Under the pieces are notes generated by a model. The model did no database searches and had not been told where the DNA came from. It was given only the letters and a program-made list of their open reading frames with translations. A DNA stretch of 64,000 bases from Streptomyces sp. NWU339 (GTDB lineage: Bacteria; Actinomycetota; Actinomycetes; Streptomycetales; Streptomycetaceae), in the NCBI RefSeq assembly GCF_003143855.1, contig NZ_QFRK01000012.1, positions 90,216 through 154,215 of the forward strand. Reading direction: 5' to 3'. How positions within the stretch are numbered: position 1 is the stretch's first letter; every line of letters starts with the position of its first letter. Position numbers and translations under genes: made by a program. Of the stretch, positions 48,489-55,629 are shown in pieces.

Positions 48489-50576
48489 TCAGTTCAGCAA
48501 CTGCTCCGGCAGTGGGGCCGCGTGGGTCACGATCAGGCCCGAGACCGCTCGGGTCAGGGCGACGTACAGGCGGCGCAGGCCGGTGCGTTCGTCGGGCTCG
48601 GCGTCGACGACCGCGCGTGGCTCGTCCAGGACCACGTAGTCGTACTCCAGGCCCTTCGCCAGTGACGCCGGGACCAGGGTGAGCCGGGTGTCGTACGTCG
48701 TCTCCTGGCCGGGCGCGACGTGCCCGAGGCCCGCCGCGGTGAGTTCCCGGGCCAGTTCCGGGACGCGGGCGTCCGCGGCGATCAGGCCGACCGAGCCCTC
48801 GTGGCCCAGCAACTCGCGGCAGGCCGAAACCACTTCGCCGCTCCCGGTGATCGGGCGGACCTCGAAGAAGCCCGGGTTGTCACGGATCGACGCCACCGGC
48901 TTCAGCCCGGGCGCGATGTGCGGGAGCAGCCGGGAGGCGTACGCGATCACGTCCGTCGGGACGCGGAAACCCGCGGTCAACTCCTCGACCACCGCCTCCC
49001 GTTTGCCCAGGTGGGCCAGTGCCTCCTGCCAACTCCGGGTCGCCCACGGCGTGGTGCCCTGTGCCAGGTCGCCGAGGACGGTCGCCGAGCCGGTGGTGCA
49101 GCGCCGGCCCACCGCCCGGTACTGCATGGGGGAGAGGTCCTGCGCCTCGTCGAGCACCACGTGCCCGAGGGAGGGGGTGCGCCGGATCAGGTCGGTGGCC
49201 TCGTCGATCAGGACCGCGTCGGCCGCCGACCACTTCGCGGACCGCACCGACCGCGCCGGCTTCGTCCACAGGACCGCCTTCTGCTCGTCCTCGTCCAGCA
49301 GTCCGGCCGCGTGCTCGGCCAGGAAGTCCGGGTCCGCCAGCAGGCGCAGGACGAGTTTCGCCGGGTCGACGGCCGGCCAGACCGTCTTCACCGCCGCCTT
49401 CACCGCGCTGTTGCGGGCCACCGTGTCCTGCACCCTGTCGTCCGGCGCCTCCCCGGCACGCTCCATCCGCACCAGCACGGCGTGCGCGACGCGCTGCGGC
49501 AGGGCCTCGCGGGCGGCGCCGTAGCGGATGTCGCGGTCGAGCAACTGGCGGACGATCTCCTCCAGTTCGTACGCCGGTACCCGCCAGTGACGTGAGCCGC
49601 GTACGACGACGACCGGTTCGGTGGGCATCGTCACGTGCGCGTAGAGGGCCCGGCGCAGGACCTCGGCCATCCTCGCGTCGCCCTTGACGAGCGCGGCCCG
49701 CGCGTCGTCCGTCCCGCGCACCTCGACATGGGCCACCAGGTCGTCCACCGTCGCCTGCCCGACCGCCAGTTCGCCCAGCGCGGGCAGCACCTGCTCGATG
49801 TAGTGCAGGAAGGACCGGTTCGGCCCGACGACCAGCGTGCCCGTGCGGGCCAGCCGCTCGCGGTGGGCGTACAGGAGGTACGCCACCCGGTGCAGGCCGA
49901 CGGCGGTCTTCCCGGTGCCGGGGCCGCCCTGCACGCAGACGCTGCCCGACAGGCCGGACCGCACGATCTCGTCCTGCTCGGGCTGGATGGTGGCGACGAT
50001 GTCCCGCATCGGGCCGACGCGCGGGCGCTCGATCTCCTGCTGAAGCAGCTTGCTGGTGACGGCCCCCTCGGTCGGGTCGGACAGGTGCTCGTCCTCGTAC
50101 GCCGTGAGGTCGCCACCGGTGTAGCCGAAACGGCGGCGCAGCGCGATGTCCATCGGGTCCTTCCTGGACGCCCGGTAGAACGGCTGCGAGACCGGCGCCC
50201 GCCAGTCGATCACCATCGGGTCGCCGTCGGCGTCGTGCACATGGCGGCGACCCACGTAGAAGACCTCGCCCTCGGCCCCCTCCGCCCCTTCGGCGCCCGG
50301 GGCGTGCAGGTAGTCGAGCCGGCCGAAGAACAGCGGGGTGTCGCTGAGGTCGGCCAGTGCCTTGACGCGCTCCGCCATCTGGCGTTCCAGGATCTGCGCG
50401 TTGACCCAGTTCGCGGTGACGTCGCGGAGGTCGAGGGCCTCGACGTCCGCGCGCATGGCCCGCAGGGCGGTACGGGACGCGGCGAGGTGCGCACGTTCGC
50501 GGTCCAGTGGGCCGGCATCGGCGGGCGAGGGCGCGGACGCGGGCGTGGGGGCGGGTTCGGGGACGTGCGCGGGCAC
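48489..50576 (-). CDS. HelD/HelR-like UvrD-family RNA polymerase-recycling ATPase
   Basis: 695 residues. Helicase-fold ATPase with Walker A QGGPGTGKTAVGLHRVAYLLYAH (about 217), the long 1A insert, a DEAQDLSP Walker B (HVVLDEAQDLSPMQYRAVGRR), ATVLGDLAQGTTPW (motif III) and RRLYVALTRAVSGLIV (motif VI). The N-terminal arm has ANWVNAQILERQMAERVKAL and YVGRRHVHDADGDPMVIDWRAPVSQPFYRAS, typical of actinobacterial HelD. It frees stalled RNAP, and the HelR branch can displace rifamycins. No copy of the rifamycin-associated element was found upstream, so inducible HelR function is not supported by the promoter. Confidence 0.85.
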   Translation of the reverse strand: MPAHVPEPAPTPASAPSPADAGPLDRERAHLAASRTALRAMRADVEALDLRDVTANWVNAQILERQMAERVKALADLSDTPLFFGRLDYLHAPGAEGAEGAEGEVFYVGRRHVHDADGDPMVIDWRAPVSQPFYRASRKDPMDIALRRRFGYTGGDLTAYEDEHLSDPTEGAVTSKLLQQEIERPRVGPMRDIVATIQPEQDEIVRSGLSGSVCVQGGPGTGKTAVGLHRVAYLLYAHRERLARTGTLVVGPNRSFLHYIEQVLPALGELAVGQATVDDLVAHVEVRGTDDARAALVKGDARMAEVLRRALYAHVTMPTEPVVVVRGSRHWRVPAYELEEIVRQLLDRDIRYGAAREALPQRVAHAVLVRMERAGEAPDDRVQDTVARNSAVKAAVKTVWPAVDPAKLVLRLLADPDFLAEHAAGLLDEDEQKAVLWTKPARSVRSAKWSAADAVLIDEATDLIRRTPSLGHVVLDEAQDLSPMQYRAVGRRCTTGSATVLGDLAQGTTPWATRSWQEALAHLGKREAVVEELTAGFRVPTDVIAYASRLLPHIAPGLKPVASIRDNPGFFEVRPITGSGEVVSACRELLGHEGSVGLIAADARVPELARELTAAGLGHVAPGQETTYDTRLTLVPASLAKGLEYDYVVLDEPRAVVDAEPDERTGLRRLYVALTRAVSGLIVTHAAPLPEQLLN

Positions 50577-50923
50577 GGGGCTGCCTCCGGCTGGTGCTGA
50601 CGGTGATGCCGTGTGATCACGGCATGGCTGACCGGCCGGTTTCCGTCCGGGCGGTGGCGCTCCGGCGAGGGAGGCGGGACCCCCGGACGACGCGGACGAC
50701 GCGGACAGCGCGGACAGCGCGGCCGGGGCGAGCGGGAGATTCTAGTCGGCCGCAGGCCCCGGGAGCGAACGGTTTCCCTCCCGGCCGTGCCCCTCAGGGA
50801 TTCTCGGGGTTCCGGGTCCTCCTCGCAGGGGAGGCCGGCCGCCTCAGGGGGGACCGGGTGGGGACCCGAAGTCGGGCCCGAGGGCTGACGCTCCGAACGG
50901 GTGATCCGGCGCACTCTGGACAC
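50577..50923. other. Gap upstream of the HelD-like gene, with 9-bp repeats
   Basis: 347 bp. Four 9-bp units (ggacgacgc twice, ggacagcgc twice) lie at 50685-50720. No gene, no palindrome of the 19-bp rifamycin-associated type (ggggcttgcggcaagcccc form) and no obvious promoter seen by eye. Confidence 0.55.
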
Positions 50924-51127
50924 ATGAGCGCAGCGACCTTCATCCCGGGCGACCGGGCCGGTGACCAGGGCCCTCCGCGCCGCGGTGCCACTGCCACCCG
51001 CTCCGTCCACCACCCCCCGCACCGTGTCGGCAACGCCTTGCGCGCCGTCAGGGTCTTCGCCGAGGCATTCTTCTCGGTCACCGTCCTCGGCGAGTACGAG
51101 GAGGAGGCCGGCGTCCGCCGCCGCTGA
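50924..51127 (+). CDS. Small conserved hypothetical protein
   Basis: 67 residues: SAATFIPGDRAGDQ, a basic middle part (RRGATATRSVHHPPHRVGNALRAVRVFAEAFFSVTVLGEYEEEAGVRRR). I recall Streptomyces homologues with the ending VLGEYDEEAGVRRR, so it is conserved, with unknown function. The stop (51125-51127) abuts the stop of the converging hydrolase gene (51128), with no spacer. No strong ribosome site (gga 7 nt upstream). Confidence 0.65.
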   Translation: MSAATFIPGDRAGDQGPPRRGATATRSVHHPPHRVGNALRAVRVFAEAFFSVTVLGEYEEEAGVRRR

Positions 51128-52846
51128 TCACGTACGCGGCGGAAGCAGGCCCTCGACGACCTCCAGGGGCCAGGCGCCGTACGACGACGGCAGTGGCCCG
51201 CCCGGGGTCGCGGCCCGCGGCAGGCCTCCGGCAGGCGTCCCGGGCTGCGCCCGCACCGTTTCCGACACCGACGGCGCCTCGGCCGGCGGGGCGAACGGCG
51301 GGAGGTCCTGCGTGCACCGCGCGCCCTTCGGCGGCAGCGCGCCGGTGAGGAAGTACCGCACCACGTGCCGTCCCACGCACGCACTCGGGTTGTCCAGCGC
51401 GGTGTGCCCGTAACCGTCCAGGGTCAGCAGCCGCGCGTCACCCAGTTCCTCGACCATGTCCTGGGCCGCCCGGTACGGGGTGGAGGGGTCGTGGGTCGTG
51501 TTCACCACCAGCACCGGGTGGGCGGTCGCCCGGTCCCACGGGCCGGTGTACGGGTCGGCCGCCCGGGCCGGCCACGTGGCGCACGGCTCGTTGGCCCACA
51601 CCCACCAGCGGGCCAGCTCCCCGGACTCCGCCACCGCCCGCCGCTCCAGCTCGGGGTAGCGCAGCGGTGACCGCGGGTTGGGGCTCTCCGCGCACAGCAC
51701 CGCGAGCGGCTGCTCGAAGCCCGGGTAGCGCGCCGGGCCACCCGGCGGGACGCCCGGTGCCAGGAGGGGCCGGCCGGACCACAGCGCCTCCAGCAGGTCC
51801 GCGACACCGGTCCAGCCGGGGTGCACGGTGTAGAGCCCGCCGCGCACCTCGCTCACGGCCCTCGCGTACGTCCAGTCACCGGCCGGCCGTGCGGCGAGGC
51901 GCCGCATCAGAGTGTCGTACTTTTCGCGGGTGGCCGCCGGGGTGCCCGCCGAGAAGACGCAACCGGTCACGGGTGCGCGCCCGCAGTGGTCGAGGAACTG
52001 TGCCAGCGTGTCGGCCGAACCGAGGTGGGAGCCGAGCCGCAGGAACGTGTTCACCTCTTCGGCCTCGCCCGTCGTGCCGCCCTCGCCCAGCCAGGCGAGC
52101 GGGTCCACGTTCCCGTCCAGGACGAGCCGCCCGACCCGCTCGGGGAACAGGTTCGCGTAGGTCGCGCCGAGCAGTGTTCCGTACGAGACGCCCCAGTACC
52201 GCAGTTGCTCCTCGCCCACCGCGGCGCGCAGCAGGTCCAGATCGCGGGCGGTGTCGGCGGTCGAGACATGGCGCAGCAGTTGCGGATCGCGCTGCTCGCA
52301 CTGCTTCGCGAGGTCGGCGTACGCGGCGGCGAACGCCTGCTGCTCGCGCACGCCCACCGGGAACGGCGGGACCTTCGTCTGCCAGGCGGCGGCCTCCTCG
52401 GCGGTGTCGAAGCAGCGTACGGCCGTGCTCTCGCCGACCCCGCGCGGATCCCAGCTGACGATGTCGTAGCGGTCCCGCAGTTCCTCCGGGAACCTGTCGT
52501 ACAGCTGCGGCAGTCCCACGGTGCCGGGGCTGCCCGGGCCGCCGGGGTTGAAGAACAGCGTGCCGACCCGCCGGTCCGGCGCGGCGGCGCGGTGCCTGAT
52601 CACCGCCAGCTCGATGGTGCGGTCCCCGGGGCGGGTGTGGTCCAGGGGCACGTTCGCCGTCGCGCACTCGAACCCGGTCTGCGTGATGTCCGGGCAGTCC
52701 CGCCACCGCAGCACCACGCCGTCGCCGCCGCCCGGTCCGCCCGCGGACGCCGGGCCGACCGCCCCGAGCAGCAGCGCCAGTGCTCCGGCCGCCGCGCCGG
52801 CGGCTCGGGTGAGGGGTATCCGTGTGGCGGTGGCGGTCCGTGGCAT
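51128..52846 (-). CDS. Secreted alpha/beta hydrolase, tripeptidyl aminopeptidase (Tap/SlpD-E) type
   Basis: 572 residues. Signal peptide with Arg/Thr N region and hydrophobic core GALALLLGAVGPASA (cleavage near 35/36). FFNPGGPGSPGT (oxyanion), IVSWDPRGVGES, nucleophile S221 in WGVSYGTLLGATYANLFP, Asp in VNTTHDPSTPYRAA and His in DGYGHTALDN complete the triad; the ending SACVGRHVVRYFLTGALPPKGARC is typical of the S33/TAP-like C-terminal domain. It would cleave N-terminal tripeptides from secreted proteins. Four or more Cys suggest disulfides. The start 52846 is supported by the signal peptide. Confidence 0.9.
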   Translation of the reverse strand: MPRTATATRIPLTRAAGAAAGALALLLGAVGPASAGGPGGGDGVVLRWRDCPDITQTGFECATANVPLDHTRPGDRTIELAVIRHRAAAPDRRVGTLFFNPGGPGSPGTVGLPQLYDRFPEELRDRYDIVSWDPRGVGESTAVRCFDTAEEAAAWQTKVPPFPVGVREQQAFAAAYADLAKQCEQRDPQLLRHVSTADTARDLDLLRAAVGEEQLRYWGVSYGTLLGATYANLFPERVGRLVLDGNVDPLAWLGEGGTTGEAEEVNTFLRLGSHLGSADTLAQFLDHCGRAPVTGCVFSAGTPAATREKYDTLMRRLAARPAGDWTYARAVSEVRGGLYTVHPGWTGVADLLEALWSGRPLLAPGVPPGGPARYPGFEQPLAVLCAESPNPRSPLRYPELERRAVAESGELARWWVWANEPCATWPARAADPYTGPWDRATAHPVLVVNTTHDPSTPYRAAQDMVEELGDARLLTLDGYGHTALDNPSACVGRHVVRYFLTGALPPKGARCTQDLPPFAPPAEAPSVSETVRAQPGTPAGGLPRAATPGGPLPSSYGAWPLEVVEGLLPPRT

Positions 52847-53036
52847 GGGCAGGCCCTTCCCTCGCGGCGACCGGGAGTCGGGCCCGCGGCAGCGGACCCG
52901 CTGTCATACCATCGGCGGTCCGCCGGCCGGGCAACCGACACGCGTCCGTTCGGGTGTTGAAGTGGGTGACCCGCCCCCGTCCGTCCGAGTACGTACGCCG
53001 ATGCGCGGGCACCGGCCACGCGGCTTGACCGCCCTC
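52847..53036. other. Upstream region of the secreted hydrolase gene
   Basis: 190 bp, no gene seen; contains the hydrolase promoter. The adjoining 53037-53355 holds the frameshifted gene and 53355-53402 a few degenerate 15-nt units (gacgacgatccgagg type). Confidence 0.5.
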
Positions 53037-53355
53037 ATGAGCCACGACCCCTTCGCCCCCTGAGGCGCCCGGTGCCCCGCCCGGCCGACCGGGACCGCTG
53101 GGCCTGGACGGCGTCCACCGTCGCGGCCGTGCTCCCGGCGGTCCCGGGACCGGTGGTGCTGCCGGTGGGAGCGATGTCCCCCAGGCGACCGACGGTTGCG
53201 GCCCCGACGACTGCTCGCAGGCCCTGACGACCGCCCTGGACGGGGCCCTCCGGGCGATGCTCCTCGGCGGCGTCCTCACCTTCGGCGCCTGGCCCACGCC
53301 CTGGCCGCCGCCGCTGTTCGTCATCCTGCTGGTGTTCGGCCTTCCCGGGGGATGA
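53037..53355 (+). pseudogene. Frameshifted small membrane-protein gene
   Basis: ATG 53037 opens SHDPFAP and hits a stop at 53061. Shifting by one base gives RRPVPRPADRDRWAWTASTV and AAVLPAVPGPVVLPVG (a membrane segment) with high GC3. A second shift near 53173 leads to DVPQATDGCGPDDCSQAL, TTALDGALRAMLLGGVLTFG and PPPLFVILLVFGLPGG with a normal stop at 53353-53355. Together these read as one ~105-residue two-helix membrane protein broken twice, once at a run of C (53055-53060). Family not recognised. Confidence 0.5.
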
Positions 53356-53418
53356 CGACCCGAGGGACGACGATCCGAGGGACGACGGTCCCGGGAACGA
53401 CGCCCCGGAGGCGCACGC

Positions 53419-55062
53419 TCAGCTCTCCGCGAGGAGTTCGTCCGCGTCGACGATGCGGTAGGCGTAGCCCTGTTCCGCCAGGAAGCGCTGGCGGTGGGCC
53501 GCGAAGTCCTGGTCGATGGTGTCGCGGGCGACCACGGAGTAGAAGTGGGCCTGGTGGCCGTCCGCCTTGGGCCGCAGGACCCGGCCCAGCCGCTGGGCCT
53601 CCTCCTGCCGGGACCCGAAGGTGCCCGACACCTGGACGGCGACCGTGGCCTCCGGGAGGTCGACCGAGAAGTTCGCGACCTTGGACACGACCAGCACGCC
53701 GATCTCGCCCTGCCGGAACGCCTCGAACAGCTTCTCCCGCTGCGCGTTCGACGTCTCGCCCTTGATCACGGGGGCGTTCAGGTGTTCGCCCAGCTCGTCC
53801 AGCTGGTCGATGTACTGCCCGATGACGAGGATCTGCTGACCGGCGAAGCGGCGCACGATCGCCTCCGTCACCTTCCGCTTGGTGGCGGTCGTCGCGCAGA
53901 AGCGGTACTTCTCCTCGGTCTCCGCCGTCGCGTACGCGATCCGTTCGGAGTCGGTGAGGTTGACCCGGACCTCCACGCAGTCGGCGGGCGCGATGTAGCC
54001 CTGCGCCTCGATCTCCTTCCACGGCGCGTCGAACCGCTTCGGCCCGATCAGCGAGAACACGTCCGACTCGCGGCCGTCCTCACGCACGAGGGTCGCCGTC
54101 AGGCCGAGCCGCCGCCGGGCCTGCAGATCGGCCGTGAACTTGAAGACGGGGGCGGGCAGCAGGTGCACCTCGTCGTAGAGGATCAGGCCCCAGTCCCGGG
54201 AGTCGAAGAGTTCCAGGTGGGGGTAGACGCCCTTCCGACGGGTCGTCAGCACCTGGTAGGTGGCGATGGTGACGGGGCGGATCTCCTTCTTCGTCCCGCT
54301 GTACTCGCCGATCTCGTCCTCGGTCAGCGAGGTCCGCTTCACCAGCTCGTGCTTCCACTGCCGGGCCGAGACGGTGTTGGTGACCAGGATCAGCGTGGTC
54401 GACTTCGCCTGGGCCATCGAACCGGCGCCGACCAGCGTCTTGCCCGCGCCGCAGGGGAGGACGACCACGCCGGAGCCGCCGTGCCAGAAGTTCTCCACGG
54501 CCTGCTTCTGGTACGGGCGCAGCGCCCACCCGTCCTCGACCAGCTCGATGGGGTGCGCCTCGCCGTCCACGTACCCGGCGAGGTCCTCGGCGGGCCAGCC
54601 CAGCTTCAGCAGCGTCTGCTTGATCTGCCCGCGCTCCGAGGGGTGCACGGCGACGGTGTCCGGGTCGATGCGGGCGCCGACCAGCGGGGCGATCCGCTTG
54701 GAGCGCAGCACCTCCTCCAGTACGGGCCGGTCGGTGCTGGTGAGGACGAGACCGTGCGCCGGGTGCTTGAGCAGGCTGAGCCGGCCGTAGCGGTCCATCG
54801 TCTCGGCGACGTCGACGAGCAGCGCGTGCGGCACCGGGTAGCGGCTGTACTGCACCAGCGCGTCCACCACCTGCTCGGCGTCATGGCCGGCGGCCCGCGC
54901 GTTCCACAGGCCGAGCGGGGTCACCCGGTAGGTGTGGATGTGCTCCGGGGCCCGCTCCAGTTCGGCGAAGGGCGCGATGGCGCGACGGCAGTCGTCCGCC
55001 TGCTCGTGGTCGACTTCCAGGAGAAGCGTCTTGTCGGACTGGACGATGAGCGGACCATTCAC
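53419..55062 (-). CDS. XPB/Ssl2-type DNA repair helicase
   Basis: 547 residues from a GTG at 55062, the typical length for actinobacterial XPB. An N-terminal damage-recognition-like domain (LIVQSDKTLLLEVDHEQADDC) is followed by helicase motifs: Q motif LRPYQKQAVENF, Walker A LPCGAGKTLVGAGSM, VTNTVSARQWKHELV, DEVH box LYDEVHLLPAP, GLTATLVREDGRESDVFSLIGPKRF (with the RED motif), and QEEAQRLGRVLRPKADGHQAHFYSVV (motif VI). A 3'-5' SF2 helicase for nucleotide excision repair. The helicase-associated WYL gene nearby is its usual neighbour. Confidence 0.94.
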   Translation of the reverse strand: MNGPLIVQSDKTLLLEVDHEQADDCRRAIAPFAELERAPEHIHTYRVTPLGLWNARAAGHDAEQVVDALVQYSRYPVPHALLVDVAETMDRYGRLSLLKHPAHGLVLTSTDRPVLEEVLRSKRIAPLVGARIDPDTVAVHPSERGQIKQTLLKLGWPAEDLAGYVDGEAHPIELVEDGWALRPYQKQAVENFWHGGSGVVVLPCGAGKTLVGAGSMAQAKSTTLILVTNTVSARQWKHELVKRTSLTEDEIGEYSGTKKEIRPVTIATYQVLTTRRKGVYPHLELFDSRDWGLILYDEVHLLPAPVFKFTADLQARRRLGLTATLVREDGRESDVFSLIGPKRFDAPWKEIEAQGYIAPADCVEVRVNLTDSERIAYATAETEEKYRFCATTATKRKVTEAIVRRFAGQQILVIGQYIDQLDELGEHLNAPVIKGETSNAQREKLFEAFRQGEIGVLVVSKVANFSVDLPEATVAVQVSGTFGSRQEEAQRLGRVLRPKADGHQAHFYSVVARDTIDQDFAAHRQRFLAEQGYAYRIVDADELLAES

Positions 55063-55222
55063 GCGCGGCTGCCTTTCTGCGACGGACTCGGCACGGGCAC
55101 TGCACGGGCACAGCTCGGCCAAACGCCCAGTTTGCCTGATCGCCCGCCCTCCGGGATCCGGAGTGACGCCCGCCACTTCGGGTCCGGAGGGCGGGAGCTC
55201 GTCAGCAGATCGCCGGTGTACG

Positions 55223-55597
55223 TCAGCAGATCGGGCCCGGCTCGGCCGCTGTGGCCCGGAGCAGGGCGCGCACCAGGTCGAAGTCGATGGTCGCCGGATC
55301 CTCCGGCTTGCGGAACCGCAGACAGCCCTTGCCCATGTCCTGCCCGGCCAGCCGGTTCTCGAAGGCCGCACGGACGTCGCCACGCAGGAGGTAGAAGGAC
55401 AGGTACTGCTTCTGGGAGGCGAAGGCGATCTCGGCCGTGCCGTCCCGTTCGTAGGCGGGCATGCCGTACGCCATCACCTCGGTGAAGCCCGTGAGCTCCG
55501 CCCTGCACAACCGCCGCAGTTCGGCCAGCGCGGCCCTGCGTGGCTCCGGGACCTCCGCGAGGTAGCTTTCGACGTCCTGCACCGTGCTCCGCACCAT
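55223..55597 (-). CDS. DUF1801 family protein
   Basis: 124 residues. VQDVESYLAEVPEPRRAALAELRRLCRAELTGFTEVMAYGMPAYERDG with AEIAFASQKQYLSFYLLRGDV and GKGCLRFRKPEDPATIDFDLVRALLRAT matches DUF1801 (YdhG-like, related to frataxin/CyaY-fold small proteins). Function unknown; it may bind iron or a phosphorylated ligand. It lies between the XPB helicase and its WYL partner, same strand, with 160 nt to XPB. Confidence 0.9.
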   Translation of the reverse strand: MVRSTVQDVESYLAEVPEPRRAALAELRRLCRAELTGFTEVMAYGMPAYERDGTAEIAFASQKQYLSFYLLRGDVRAAFENRLAGQDMGKGCLRFRKPEDPATIDFDLVRALLRATAAEPGPIC

Positions 55598-55629
55598 GGG
55601 TGGAGCCTACGCCGCGCCGCGGAGCGGGC

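Noticed and set aside
50577..50923. Rifamycin-associated element upstream of the HelD-like gene
   Set aside because: I scanned the gap by eye for the palindrome and found no such sequence, only 9-bp repeats.
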